This document shows positions 1 to 11,699 of a stretch of DNA of 64,000 nt, one piece after another. The stretch lies in contig CM077025.1 in assembly GCA_039090855.1 (NCBI GenBank), positions 99,490,489 to 99,554,488 on the forward strand. The letters are read 5' to 3'. Under the pieces are notes generated by a model. That model was not told the origin of the DNA, made no database searches, and worked only from the letters and a program-made list of their open reading frames with translations. This stretch comes from Macrothele yani. Taxonomy: Eukaryota; Arthropoda; Arachnida; Araneae; Macrothelidae. Position numbers and translations under genes: made by a program. How positions within the stretch are numbered: position 1 is the first letter of the stretch; each line of letters opens with the position of its first letter.

Positions 1-598
<598 letters not shown>

Positions 599-689
599 AG
601 TTCACAGCTGGAGAGGAGTTAACTTTTATGGTGAAACATGCTGAAAACCACCAAACTAGTTCAGCATAAAAAGAAATACAAACTTTAAC

Positions 690-844
690 CAAACTAGATC
701 AGCATCAAAAGAAATACAAAAATTCCATGAGTTTTCCAGGAGTCATTACAAACTTCCTTTTTCCCAGGAGTTTTCCAGGGCCCTGGAAAATAAAAATTTA
801 ATTCCAGGAGTTTTCCAGGAATTCCAGGAGGCGTACAAACCCTG
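690..844. mobile_element. Terminal fragment of a hAT-like element ending CCCTG
   Basis: The block repeats short motifs of the type TTTTCCAGGAGTTTTCCAG and ends at an abrupt AAACCCTG. These are the sub-terminal motifs and the CAGGG...CCCTG end of the elements at 15784-16601 and 39878-46822. No partner end or matching target duplication was found, so it is probably truncated or from a related family. Confidence 0.45.
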
Positions 845-1262
845 TAAGCATGAAATGAAAGAGCAATTGTTCCTTCGGCATATAGTCAAGGTCAGCAGAA
901 ATTGCCATCATGTGAGGACTTAGTTTGAGTTTAATTACACCTCTATGTTCCATGTCTGTGCTGTGAAGGGACAATGGAAAAAAATAGCACATACCCAATT
1001 TTGTGCTTTACTGAGGAAAAGTGCCATGAAAATGTTTAATCATTACCAATGACTGAAATGCAATGCTCCAAATGTTTCCAGATGATCTGTGCATTAATAA
1101 CAAAGGATTTGAAGAAACCCAAGATCTGTGCATGGTATGTTTCACATTCATTAACAGGCAAGCAATGACAGTCATGAATCGAAAACAGCACAGAACTGAC
1201 TGAAGCTGCTGAAAACAAACCAAACTGCCTGAATTCAATCTTCACAGGTTATGTGACATGGT

Positions 1263-1812
1263 GTCTTCAATAGGACTCCAAAACAAAGCAACAAAGTGCA
1301 GAGTGGAAGTCAGCAAAATCTCCCAAACCCATAATCATTCATCAGGAGAGTTCAAAAATCAAAACAATGCTCATCGTTTTCTACAACAGTGAGGGCATTG
1401 TTCCTATAGAGTTTGTGCTCAATGGCCAAAATGTACTACTGCCTACTATCTGGATGTTTTGAAACATTTGTTGCAGATAATCCATCAAGAGTTGCCTCAG
1501 TATGGAAAAGACAGGAGTTAGTTCATCTTGCACAACAATGCACCAAGCCATAAGGATCTCATTGTTCGGGAGTCTTTGGTGAGCAAAACAGTCTGCTTGC
1601 TGCTACATACATCATATTCACCAGACTTAGTGCTATGCAACTCGTTCCTGATGCTCAAAGCACCTTATTTTGATGCCATAGACAACATTCAAGGAGCTAT
1701 GATAATAACATTGAAGATTATACCAGATGCAGCCTTCCACCAAGTTGTTCCAGTTGCTCTGTGATCATTACACACATTGTTTGGATGAGGGAGGAAGTTA
1801 CTTAAAATAAAC
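1263..1812 (+). pseudogene. Mariner transposase remnant (C-terminal half)
   Basis: Conceptual translation in shifting frames gives mariner landmarks in order: SKIKTMLIVFYNSEGIVPIE (first catalytic aspartate region), FILHNNAPSHKDLIVRESL (normally HDNAPxH, here HNNAPSH so the aspartate is replaced), and HTSYSPDLVLCNSF (normally SPDLAPCDFFLF, third aspartate replaced by Asn). A tail resembling the usual mariner C-terminus follows to about 1812. Stops, frameshifts and loss of at least two catalytic residues show it is dead. The N-terminal DNA-binding part is not recognisable. Confidence 0.75.
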
Positions 1813-2462
1813 CAAGGTTAGTGTACTCATACATGGGAGCATTATTATTATTATTATATCATCAGTCTCATTTTTTAATTGCCACACTGTATAGACTACC
1901 TTCAGGATGCATGGGTATTGAACTGCTGCAGTCAGTGCACTGTTGCTGATTTTAATATACTGGCATGAAGGACTTACTTATCATCTCCGGTAAAAATGCA
2001 GGGCAAGAACAGCTTATTACATTAACAGATTAGCAATGAAAGGCAGATATTGACCTGCTGCACATGGTTTGGTGATGACAGTTCGTGTGACACTCACCAA
2101 CTGAACTCGTACACTTTTTCTATTGACAAAATATAGTGGTTGAATTAGCCAATCCTCATTAGACAGCTACTTTCTTCTATTTAAGAGTTGGGACTTGCTC
2201 CCACTGTGTACTTCAGCATGGCTTCATCAAGCCCTGACATCCAAATTGAATGCTCTGTATCTGAGAGATGCAACTGCCAGACCAGAACTTTTCCAAGCCA
2301 GCCATTGCACATTCCTTCTGATCTCCACAAGCTTACATAGCATTTACTGCTTTCTCAACAGGCAAGAAGTGAAATATATGGGTTTTGTCATCTTCTTTCT
2401 TTCCCTAATAGCATTTTTATTTGGATCATGTGTGAAATGGTGTTCTACAATATGTAATGCAA
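1813..2462. other. Intronic sequence with short ATT run, nothing recognised
   Basis: Contains a short (ATT)n tract near 1843-1857. An open frame of about 100 codons at 2195-2506 has no family features that I recognise. No transposon ends seen. Confidence 0.4.
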
Positions 2463-2720
2463 AACAGAGTAGAAATGAACATGCTGATGTGGTTCGGACA
2501 TGTTGAGATGCTAACTAAAAACGATAGATTTCACTGGAAACACTAAAAGAAAATTAAAAAGGGAGAACATGAAAAATTGTAGGTGGTTTGAATTCAGGAA
2601 TATTTGCAAGGGGAAAATATAACAAGTGCAGAGCACAGGGATACTCCTGTGGTGCATATAATGGATATGTGTGTGTCTGTGAAGCTCAAGTGGTACACTA
2701 AGGAAACAAATGGAAATATT
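2463..2720 (+). pseudogene. Non-LTR retrotransposon ORF2 C-terminal tail fragment
   Basis: One frame reads MLMWFGHVEMLTKN, matching the LRWFGHVERM motif that closes the reverse-transcriptase ORF of many RTE/Jockey-type LINEs, followed by a degraded basic tail. The same motif recurs at about 46960-47010 in a better preserved LINE piece. Only the 3' end is present, as expected for a 5'-truncated insertion. Confidence 0.5.
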
Positions 2721-2908
2721 TAGAATTAGAACTCAGCTATCTTTCCAAAATGAAACACCTCTGAATTTTAATAATAAAAAAAGAAAAGCATTGGTGTAAA
2801 TTATAGCAATTTAAAATTAAACCGGAATTCATCCCCCAAACAATAGCTTCTCCAATAAAAGTTGCACTGAAAGCATTATCTATTTAAAAATCCATGCATT
2901 TTATTTCT

Positions 2909-2963
2909 TTGATATCATCAAGCTTTGACATCCAATTAGGATGTTAGGGCTTGATGATATCAA
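2909..2963. repeat. 55-bp hairpin abutting a Tc1 insertion
   Basis: TTGATATCATCAAGC (2909-2923) and its exact reverse complement (2949-2963) flank an inner partial stem (ACATCC/GGATGT). The right edge lies 2 bp from the Tc1 element that starts at 2966. Confidence 0.7.
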
Positions 2964-2965
2964 TA

Positions 2966-4206
2966 TACACTATATTGACAAAAGTCACCGGATACCCCTT
3001 CAAAAACAAATGAACGAATCTGCTGCATTGTTAAGATGTGTGGTACAGCAGCAAACGGTATAAAAACAAGCCTGCAGCTGACTGCGATTATATCGCACTG
3101 TGAGGTTGAGTGAAAACGTTGTTGTGGGAGAGAACTGACTTTGAGAAATGAAAGATTGTTGGATGTTATATTAGTGGGTTGTCCATAAGAAAAACCGAGA
3201 GGCATTTAAATATACCCAAGTCAACTGTTTTGGATGTACTGAATAAGTGGAAGACACATGGCATCCCTGAAAAAGCAAAACATACTGGCAGACCAAAGAA
3301 AATCAGTGATAGAGGACGTCGAAGCCTCAGGGGAGTCTTTACAGCTAATCAACGAAGTACTGCATAAGACCTCAGTGTACAGGTGAGTAAAAATGCTGGA
3401 ACTTCGGTATGTACACGTACCATTCGCAGAGAACTTCATTCCATGGGTTACTGTGGTCATGCGGCTGCTCATAACCCTTTCATCTCCACTCGGAATGCTA
3501 CTCGTCGTTTAGCAGGGTGTAAAGAACATTTGCCGTGGACCGTAGATCAATGGAAACGGGGGACTGATGAATCCAGATACACGATACATCAGTCTGATGG
3601 CCATGTGTAGGTATGGCGGCAGCCGGGGTAACGCTATTCACCACAATGTACTGTTCCTACAGTCAAGTTTGGAGCTGGCAGTGTACTCGTGTGGGAGTGT
3701 TTTTCGTGGTATGGTCCCAGCCCATTGGTTATCATGGACAAGCTTGTTAACCAGCACGTCTACCTCAATATTCTGGAAAATTATGCCCTACCAACACTGT
3801 GACAATACTATGGAACCGAGGCTTGTTGGTGCCAGCAGGATAATGCACCGAGTCATAAAGCAAGGACTGTTATGGTGTGGTTTGACGATAATTCTGTATC
3901 GTGTGTGGACTGGCCAGCACAGAGCTCTAATCTAAACCCCATAGAGCACCTATGGGATGAATTAGAGCGCTGCATAAGAAGATTAGAACCAAGGCCTACT
4001 ACTAAGCAACGGTTAGTGGCAGCATTATGTACTGAATGGAAGCACATACCTATGGCTGTGTTCCAAAACCTTGTAGAAAGCATGTCTCGAAGGGTCAGTG
4101 CATGCATTAAGGCCAAAGGTGAACCAACACCGTACTAATGTATGTCAATAAATGCTATGTTGTGTTTCTGTTCTAGGTGTCCGGTGATTTTTTTCAATAT
4201 AGTGTA
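2966..4206 (+). mobile_element. Tc1-like transposon, family A copy 1
   Basis: Full-length element of about 1241 bp. The ends are near-perfect inverted repeats (left TACACTATATTGACAAAAGT, right reading ...CAATATAGTGTA) that include the CACCGGA(T/C)ACCC motif, with TA duplicated at the insertion point. It is closely similar over its whole length to the copy at 13977-15225 and in the same orientation. The single transposase gene inside is broken (see the pseudogene entry). Confidence 0.93.
3119..4138 (+). pseudogene. Tc1 transposase, frameshifted
   Basis: N-terminal paired-type HTH region is seen around 3150-3365 (ERHLNIPKSTVLDVLNKW, then GRPKKISD). A second HTH part (CTRTIRRELHSMGY) starts at about 3413. 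The catalytic core ends in CQQDNAPSH (second Asp) and NLNPIEHLWDELERCIR (catalytic Glu at PIEHLWDE). The C-terminus is ACIKAKGEPTPY followed by a stop at 4136. The expected start codon near 3119 is changed to ACG, and several frame changes and stops interrupt it. In copy 2 the SPDLNP motif is kept, while here it is SSNLNP. The reaction of an intact relative would be cut-and-paste at TA sites. Confidence 0.9.
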
Positions 4207-4241
4207 TATGTGCCTTATATATACATGCATCATATAATACA

Positions 4242-5079
4242 TATTAGGGTGGTTCAAAAAATTCAAACATCTAAATGTTTTGGTGCTCATGGATTTTTTT
4301 TTTTTTTTTTTTTTGTTCCTTTTGATGAGAAAATGCCTCACACAAAATTTCGAGGAAATCCAATAATATTTAGGACTGCCTCATCCTCAAGGTAGTTGAA
4401 CTTTTACAACTATAAGACTACGCCCATTACAAAGAAAATATTACACACAACACATTGACACTAGAATACTCTAACTGAGCAAGATAAATCTCAAATTTAT
4501 TTCGTAAGTAGGCTCACATAAGGTTCATTATAGTGATTATACTATGCAACAATTTACAGAAAATCCCACGGCTGATTTCTCAATCGGCTTGCTTCTCAGT
4601 GTCTACGAAAAGTGTGCTTTCCTTAGTATCCGGAAAGCGTTTCTGGTGGCCCTCCACAACTTGAAAGAGGAATTGTTTCTATCTTCGTGCTTAGTGAGAG
4701 AAGAATTTTAAGTAGTAGCAAGAGTGATTCCCCTTTCAGCTCAGTCATTGATAACTATAAGAGTCATTAATGTTTTTTCTGCTTCCTGGAAAGAATTAAT
4801 GTCTTCCTATGAATCCACATTCTTGGCCAAGAAACAGCTGTTCAATTGCAAAACTTCAAAGAAGAAATGGGAAGCAGATCCATTGAAGTTGGAAAGTATT
4901 TTCCCATATAATCTATAGGGCAAAACTTCAACCTTGATGAGGCAGTCCTAAATAGAATCTAATTCGTTTGCAATTTTTTTCATGAGCTGTTTACTCATTG
5001 AAAGGAAGAATAAAATCCATAAGCACCAACAATTTATGAAAGTTGATTCTTTTGCATATGACTTTGAACCACCCTAATA
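4242..5079. mobile_element. Non-autonomous 838-bp element with long terminal inverted repeats
   Basis: The outermost bases TATTAGGGTGGTTCAAA are matched exactly in inverse at 5063-5079. The similarity continues inward for about 150 bp on each side: TTGGTGCT(C/T)ATGGATTTT is found in both arms, and AGGACTGCCTCATC ends both arms at about 4373-4387 and 4935-4950. The roughly 540-bp middle has an open stretch of 64 codons at 4724-4918 with no recognised domain. The outer TA could be a TA target duplication, which would place it near Tc1/mariner, but no transposase supports that. Confidence 0.75.
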
Positions 5080-5084
5080 CATAA

Positions 5085-6365
5085 ACAAGGTAGTTCCAAC
5101 AAGTTCATACCCAACTGTAAGAATAAAAAATCATACAGGGAATTTTCCAGTTTCAGAGGTTAACAGCACCATCCGATTTTCTGTCTGTGTGGAGCACTGG
5201 TTGTTTCTTAGTTTACCATGTATTTAGTAATGTTGCAGTTGAAAATATTGCCAACTGAGCAACATGCAACATCACCTTTTGAGTTTTGCTTCGAAAATCA
5301 CCACCAGAAACACTAGCCATACTTCAGCAGTCATACAGAGAAATGGCAATGAAGAAACTGAAATTCATGAGTGACATAAACATATCCATGAAGGTTGTTT
5401 AAAAGTCGATGATGACCTGCATAACGGGCTCCTATGTACCTCTTTACTGCCAAAAATACTGAGCATGTATGCAACATTGTCCAACGTGATCAAAGAGAAA
5501 CTGCAAAGGAAATAGCATCAGAGGTAGGAATATTAGGTGGAAATGTTCACATCATTCTCCGCAATGATTGGAACATGCATTACGTTTGTCAATACTTGGT
5601 TCCAAAAATGCTGACTCCTGAACAACATGAATGCCCCTTGCCAGAGACCTAATCACAATGGCTGATCAAGGTGACAATTTTCTAAGCAACTTAATGACAG
5701 GAGATGAGACATGGTGTTTTTTGTATTATCCACAGATGAAACATCAATCCTGTGAATGGAAATCATCATCATCATCATCATCATCTTGAAAACAGAAACC
5801 CCATTTGAACAAGAGTAAAGATAAAGTAATGCTCAAAGAGTTTTCTGTGATTCTCAGGGCCTTGCGAACTGTGAATTTATTACAGATGGGAAGACTATGA
5901 ATAAAGAAATGTATATCAATATCCTGTCACCTCAGGGATGCTGTCCGAAGAAAACATACAGAAAAACAGACAACAAACAGTTGGTTTCTTCTTCATGACA
6001 GTGTGACTACACATTCATCCCTAATGGTCAAAGAGTACTTTGCATAGCACAATGTGACATCATTGGAACATCCTCTATTTTCTCCCAACTTAGCAACACC
6101 TGATTTTTACTTGTTTCCATGGTTGAAATCTGCCCTAAGAGGAAAATGATTCATGAGTGATGAGAACAACAAAAATGTGACAAAGGCACCAAAGGAGGTT
6201 TTGAAGAGTGGACTCCAGGAATGGTTAAAACAGCATTATGAACATTGGCAAAAGTGTATCTGCCCAAGGAAACTACTTCAAAGGAAATGCAGTGTAAATA
6301 ATGGTGATGTTACTGCTTTCTGTACAAAAAAGGAATTTCCACAAACTTTTTTGAACCCACCTTGT
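5085..6365 (+). mobile_element. Mariner-like element, degraded, with TIRs
   Basis: Ends ACAAGGT(A/G)GTTC... and ...GAACCCACCTTGT form an imperfect inverted repeat of about 27 bp around a 1281-bp element. The transposase is read only through many frame changes: FTAKNTEHVCNIVQRDQRET (N-terminal), NMHYVCQYLVPKMLTPEQ (the MLTPEQ motif), TSLMVKEYF region, and EHPLFSPNLATPDFYLF-type third catalytic region near 6060-6110. It ends WQKCICPRKLLQRKCSV and a degenerate FLNPPCKY end at 6372. A (CAT)n run interrupts it at 5763-5787. Clearly inactive. Confidence 0.78.
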
Positions 6366-6683
6366 AAGTATTAAAACTTCAAAACCCGCTTAAGTTAGGT
6401 AAAAAGTTTGAGGTAAGGAAGCTTTCAACTGATAAGTTCAGTGTGACAGATGGACAATGACAATATTAAGTGGTTGCCAGGTCATAAAGTCTTTTATCAT
6501 TCCATTAATAAGGAAATCAATTTTAAAAAAAGAAATAATATGACTTTATGGATGTGGCAACCACTTAACATCATCATCATCTATCCATCACAAGGCTGAT
6601 GAAGACTGAAGTTATCAGTTGAAAGCTTCCTCATCTTAAACTTTTTACATGACTTAAGCATGTTTTTAAAACTTCAATACTTA
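6366..6683. repeat. Foldback (hairpin) element of about 320 bp
   Basis: Two arms of about 130-140 bp are inverted copies. GAAGCTTTCAACTGATAA at about 6418-6436 is matched by TTATCAGTTGAAAGCTTC at about 6614-6631. TTAAGTGGTTGCCA at 6468 is matched by TGGCAACCACTTAA near 6556, and the outer AAGTATT..AAACTTC pairs with GAAG-TTT..AATACTT. It starts exactly where the mariner TIR ends. Confidence 0.8.
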
Positions 6684-7047
6684 TTATTTATGGTTATGTG
6701 CTTATATCCAATTTTTATCATGTTATTTCAAACCTATCTTGTACAATAATTATGGGAAAAATTAAGTTCGTAGTTTCCAAGATGGCTGGCAAAAACACAT
6801 CTATTCTTTGAAAACTTTCAGTACATTATACAGGAATCTACTTACAGCACATTTACAAAATTCCAGCAGCTTACATTTAGTTTCTTAAGACACTAACCTC
6901 ATTCACACAGGATTGTTCCAAAAACATTTCTGAATATCAATATTCTGAACTGACATTTTTATAATCTGAAGTGATAAAAAAACCCAGGTATATTTGTTTT
7001 TAAATCTTTTTCTACTGACAACATACACATTATAATGAAATAATTAC
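6684..7047. other. Intron downstream of the last visible exon, nothing recognised
   Basis: AT-rich sequence between the foldback element and the donor site of the exon at 7048-7116. No repeat or coding similarity noticed. Confidence 0.5.
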
Positions 7048-7116
7048 CTGCCAAAGCTATCACAGATATCATATTCAGCACCATGTTGCATTAGCAATTC
7101 TAAACATTCTTGGCTC
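7048..7116 (-). CDS. ANKRD28: Ankyrin-repeat exon (sixth and last in window) of a PP6 ankyrin-subunit-like gene
   Basis: A 69-bp internal exon with acceptor TTTCAG|GAGCC and donor GGCAG|GTAATT on the minus strand. The first base completes a Gly codon with the GG that ends the upstream exon (17428-17491). The exon then encodes SQECLELLMQHGAEYDICDS plus FGR, the second helix and finger of one ankyrin repeat. Together with the previous exon it spells GRTAVHLAAYGGSQECLELL, the normal ankyrin layout. In vertebrates ANKRD28/44/52 the corresponding stretch is [20 protein letters not shown], which fixes the family. It ends with two bases of a codon, so the next exon (below 7048, outside the useful window) must start in phase 2. 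The symbol is family-level: an invertebrate copy may be equally related to ANKRD28, 44 and 52. Confidence 0.92.
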
Positions 7117-7811
7117 CTGAAATTATTACAACATTATTTAACATAATGGTATACAGTTTTTTTACAAAACAACAAGGTAAAAGGAACAAGAGAGAGAAAG
7201 AAAACAAACTTTTTCAGACATAGGTAACTTTGATACAAAATAAGTTGAGCATGGAAAAAAATTAGTTGTTCTCATACTTTTATTTACACCAACAATTTCT
7301 GGATTCAGAATTTCAAATTAACCTAAATCAGAACACTTTATATATACTGAGAATGCATTCAAAAGCTAAAATGCATGTTTTATCTTCACTTAAAATATGA
7401 AAACTTAATAATACTTCTCTGACATTTTTGTAGTAGTCTTTAAATTGCAACATGGTAAAAACAATAAATAATGCTGGTGATTTTTTACATGTTAAGTCTC
7501 TAAAACGTTTTTGCCCTGATTTACACATTCACCATATTACATCACATAAATAGCCCCATTTTCTATTTTTAATTCCACATATTTTCACTTAAGAACTCAT
7601 TCTCACTGGTAGGGTCACTTGGTTCAATAAGCTTTTCATTTTAGACTAAGGAAGCAGACTGGGAGGTGAAAAATTAGCCACTGCAACATCAACAAGAATG
7701 GATCAAAGAAACTACCACTCAAGTCTGAGGAGATGAGGCCTGGGGGATTACTAATGTTTTCGAAATCAATGTGAAAGACGAAGAATTTGACATAGAAAAA
7801 TTCAACTTAAA
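7117..7811. other. Intron, nothing recognised
   Basis: Starts the 10.3-kb intron between the exons at 7116 and 17428. AT-rich with no transposon ends. A short in-frame stretch next to the Tc1 insertion point (about 7750-7810) reads as acidic peptide but matches nothing I know. Confidence 0.45.
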
Positions 7812-9187
7812 TACACTGGCGGAAAGTGAAAAAAGAACACCATTAAAAATTGCAGCTGCATCTACGAGATTTATGTCATAGCAACAACTTGTTAAGAAAG
7901 GAAAGTGATCACACATGTGAAGTGATTCAATGTTTATTTTACCTTTTAAGGCATATTACAGTGTACAGAAGACACATTTTAATTAGGTGTTGCACCTTCT
8001 CCAGCAGCAAACCAGCTTCTAATCTGGCATGCAATCAGTCGTACAAATGCTGGACATCACGCTGGGGGATAGCATTCCATACGCTTTCAACATGGACACA
8101 TAATTCAGAGATGGTCGCTGCCTGCTGGGGTCCGTGGAAGAGTCTTTGTCTGATCCAGTCCCAGACATGCTCGATTGAAGAAAAGTCGAGACAGCGTGCT
8201 GGCCAAGGAAGTTGATGCACAGCCTGAAGAGCATGTTCAATTGGCCAGGTGTTATCCTGCTGGAATATCACATTGGGGATTGCACTCAAAAATGCCAGGA
8301 CGACCAGCTGCATGATGTTGCAGACGTACATACTGCTCTTCAATGTACCCCATAAAAACACCAGACTTGTACGAGAGTGATAGCTAATTGCTTCCCACAC
8401 CATGATGCCTAGTGTGGGGCCTGTGTGTGTCATTGGCGGATGCACGATGGCAGGAGCCACTCACCTTGTTGCCTTCGGACGCGTACACAACCGCCAGATG
8501 CTCCCAAGCAGAATCAGCTTTTATCACTGAAGACTACTGACCACTATTCTTCCCTCCAATAACTTGTTCTCAACACCACCACGAACATGCTCGACGTTGA
8601 CCAGGGGTCAGTGGTAACCGTGCCAGCAGCAGACGTGCCCGTAGTCCTACTTCCAGCACATGATTCCATATCACATCCTTGGTATGACAGAGGATCAAAT
8701 CTGTGACACCATAGCTGTCCACTCTGCCAACATCGCCCTTCTGATACGCCGATACTGTCGTGCGCCCATAACTCTGTGTTTCCCAGAACCATGTCTACAG
8801 GTGTGCGATTACTCCTCTGACTACCGATGCCACCATTTTATCACAGCCAATACCTCTCGTCCCACTCGGTCCGCAATTTGAAGGAAGGACCAACCTCCTT
8901 CCTCGCTCGAACTCCGATAACTAAACAAATGTAGTGCACCTGTATCCTCCAGGCATGGTACCTTCTTCAACGAGCACTGAGCAACACGATACCAGACGAT
9001 GACTTCGTTCTGCAAGCCCTAGTCCTTAAATACTCACTGCATACACTTGCATGTTGTCGTCCATAGTGGTCATTACTTCATCCAATAGTATTCCAACACA
9101 GTTTCTGCTGCCCTTAACAATTAATATATTATGACATTCTTACTGGCATTCCTTCTGGGTGTTCTTTTTCTACTTTCCGGCAGTGTA
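7812..9187 (-). mobile_element. Tc1-like transposon, minus strand, degraded
   Basis: About 1376 bp bounded by inverted ends TACACTGGCGGAAAGTGAAA (7812) and ...TACTTTCCGGCAGTGTA (9187), with TA at each edge. Both ends continue into AAAAAGAACACC. It is a different family from the Tc1 copies at 2966 and 13977, and inserted in the opposite orientation, which is the same as the host gene's sense. Confidence 0.9.
8030..9015 (-). pseudogene. Tc1-family transposase, frameshifted
   Basis: The best part is 8460-8035. It contains TLGIMVWEAISYHSRTSLVF (the MVWGGIS region), VIFQQDNTWP (catalytic Asp in QQDN, normally QQDNARPH), LPWPARCLDFSSIEHVWDWI (catalytic Glu in SIEHVWD) and a C-terminal WNAIPQRDVQHLYD. 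Upstream (8544-9015) the DNA-binding part is only a patchwork of frames. The QQDN and SIEHVWD signatures are diagnostic of DD34E Tc1 transposases. Multiple frameshifts and the degenerate ARPH motif indicate inactivity. Confidence 0.85.
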
Positions 9188-9792
9188 TGAGGCCATTAGT
9201 GACATTAAAAAATGTCAGTCAGGAGGATGTTGTTACCTTGTAGGCAGATTATATATGCTTTATTTAGGCATAAGGATGGGATCAGTATTCATCTAGTGTA
9301 GACATATGTATGTTGGCCAAAAATTAGTCACTCCCACTGCAGATAGTAGCACTGACTTGATACACCAGTAAATTTTGTGCTTGTAGTAATGCAACACTAC
9401 AAACAGGAATATGAGCTTGCATTTGCTATCATTTGCTATACAGTGTAATAATCAGTCGAGTGGCAGTTACACACTGTTTCTGCCTTGAGTCATGCATAGG
9501 AAGAAAGATCTGACTTGCATTTGCTACGGCTAAAAGACATTCTGTGAAGAAAGTAACTGAATGTGCTGGTGTTTTGAAATGAGCAGTCCAATAAGTGTAT
9601 AAATCATGGTGTATATCCAATTCAATCATTCACTGTACACATTACAGCAACTGACAGTCAGTGCTCACTGACACTGCCAATGAGTACCACATTCAGAGAC
9701 TGCAAGCCTATTTCAAACCAGATAGGAATTGCTACAGATACTCAATAAAGGACCGCATCAGCCTATTTGAAAAAGAATGCTGCAAAGGAAAC
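9188..9792. other. Intron, nothing firmly recognised
   Basis: About 600 bp between the Tc1 and mariner elements. Weak resemblance to a Tc1-type transposon interior was considered but no motif holds up. Confidence 0.4.
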
Positions 9793-9794
9793 TA

Positions 9795-11080
9795 TTGGGT
9801 ATATAAACAAGTTTTGAGGGATTTCCGTTCGGTATCATACTTATTACTGCTCGCATGTATTTGAAGGTGGCAACACTGCAATATCGCAGTACGAGACGCC
9901 AGCTGTCAGAGTCAGTATACGACGTTTGATTGAAGTGCGAAGACGTATTTGTTTTACTCGATGGAAAATGGCAACTTTCGTCCCAACAAAACAGCATTTG
10001 CGGGAAGTGTTAGTGCATTACTTTATTCTCAAGAAAAGTGCGGCCGACAGCTATCGCTTAATGTCAGAAATCTATGGTGAACATTCCCCATTCATAAAAA
10101 CATGTGAGTATTGGTTTAGACGATTCAAAAGGAACGATTTCGATGTCAGTGATAAAGAACGTTCTGGACCACCCAAAAAAATTGCTGATGCCGAATTGGA
10201 AGCTTTACTCGACAAAGATCCGTGCCAGACTCAAAAGGACTAGCAGCAGCATTAAATGTTAGTCAACCATGCATTTCACAACGTTTAGCTGCCATGGGAA
10301 TGGTGCAAAAAAAGGGAATTGGGTTCAACATGCTTTGCGGGAAAGAGACCTTGAACGTCGAAAAACCATTTACGAATTGCTGCTTCAAAGGCAAAAAAGA
10401 AAGTTTTTTTTGCATCGTATTATTACTGCCGATGAGAAATGGATATGGTACGATAACCCTAAATGGCAAAAAAGCATGGGTGAAGCCAAGTGAACCAGGT
10501 CCTTCAACTCAAAAACGCAATATCCATGGTTCAAAGGTAATGCTGTGTATCTGGTGGGACCAGAAGGGTGTGATCCACTATGAACTGCTGAAACCATCAG
10601 AAACTATTACTGGTGATCAGTATCGAACCCAATTAATGCGTTTAAAACGAGTTCTCGCGCAAAAACGGCCAGAATGGGAGATAGACACAACAAAGTCATC
10701 TTACAGCATGACAATGCAAGACCACATGTTTCTCGACCTGTGAAAAAGTACTTAGAAGGATACGACTGGGAAGTTCTACCCCACCCACCACATTCGCCAG
10801 ATATTGCGCCATCGGATTACCATTTGTTCCGGTCGATGCCGTAAGCACTTTCTGGAGAACGGTTTAGTTCTTATGAAGACATCAAAAATTGGCTGGACAA
10901 ATGGATTTCTTCCAAGGAACCAGAATTCTTCCTTCAAGGCATAAGTTCACTGCCCGAAAGATGGGGTAAAGTTGTAGCTTCAGAGGGAGCATACTTCAAT
11001 TAATATTAAAATATTGTTTCTGTTCTCCAACAACGTGTTTTGTTCACCTCAAATCCCTCAAAACTTATTTATATACCCAA
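9795..11080 (+). mobile_element. Mariner transposon, near full length
   Basis: 1286 bp with inverted ends TTGGGTATATAAACAAGTTT (9795) and its complement ending at 11080, extending inward through TTGAGGGATTT, flanked by TA on both sides. The size and one-ORF layout are typical of mariner. It is one of the better preserved transposons of the window, with only a few frame breaks. Confidence 0.93.
9968..11003 (+). pseudogene. Mariner (DD34D) transposase with several frameshifts
   Basis: Start ATG at 9968 gives MATFVPTKQHLREVLVHYF, followed by the HTH-1 region (KKSAADSYRLMSEIYGE), CEYWFRRFKRNDFDVSDKER, and a second HTH (LAAALNVSQPCISQRLAAMG). The first catalytic Asp is in ITADEKWIWYDNP at about 10425-10465, the second in QHDNARPHVSRP at about 10705, and the third in PPHSPDIAPSDYHLFRSM at about 10790. 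The C-terminus is SLPERWGKVVASEGAYFN, with TAA at 11001-11003. All three aspartates are present, but the frame shifts near 10210, 10300, 10480, 10690 and 10840. Length without the breaks would be about 345 residues, normal for mariner. Similar to the SETMAR-related mariners of arthropods. Confidence 0.9.
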
Positions 11081-11102
11081 TACATTCCATGAATATCTGA
11101 AC

Positions 11103-11452
11103 ATAGGTGCCAACTTCCCAGAAATCCAATGCCACTCAAGCTTTGCACATGAAATTCAATGAGTGCTCAAGTTCTGAACAGGAAGTCCAATGGGTACCTA
11201 AGCTCTTTACATACTCACATGCACATGCATAAATCTACAGTGGAGCATTAATTATATGCCAATTAGTCATACCATTCACTTGGTGGCAGATTTTTTAAAT
11301 TGAAACAACAGATATATAATTATATATGCTCTTAATTTTTCTTAAGCGCAGTTTACACAGTTGTGTTTTTTTCTGGAAGAGGAGGGGGGGGGGTTATCAA
11401 TGACTTAGTGGGTGCTTGAGGCCTGGAGCACCCACATAGTTGGCACCTCTGA
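11103..11452. repeat. MITE-like element with AGGTGCCAACT ends
   Basis: AGGTGCCAACT near 11105 is matched by AGTTGGCACCT ending near 11449. The interior repeats variants of CAATG(A/G)GTGCTCAAG several times, and a further copy of this motif lies outside at 11605-11640. The same AGTTGGCACCTCTG end occurs at 44460-44473. Confidence 0.5.
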
Positions 11453-11699
11453 AAGACAAGTTCACAGATAATGAATGGGGTGCTTCAGCTAAAAGTCTGA
11501 TATTGGGACATCTCATTCTAATCTTAAACAAAAAAACTCCAAAATTGGTCAACTAAAAAAGTTATTGTTCTTTCAATTTTGATTCCTCGGCCTTCATTTT
11601 CGCAATTTTTCAATGGGTGCTTAAGCTGCAGAGTGCCCAGTAGTCAAAGTCTATGTATCTGAAGTAGAGTACAAATGTAAATCTGAGTACATTGGAAAA

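Noticed and set aside
2195..2506. 103-codon plus-strand open frame
   Set aside because: No recognised domain. Its end overlaps a LINE remnant read in another frame.
9330..9790. Additional Tc1 element between 9187 and 9795
   Set aside because: Weak resemblance to transposon interior only. No catalytic or terminal motif could be confirmed.
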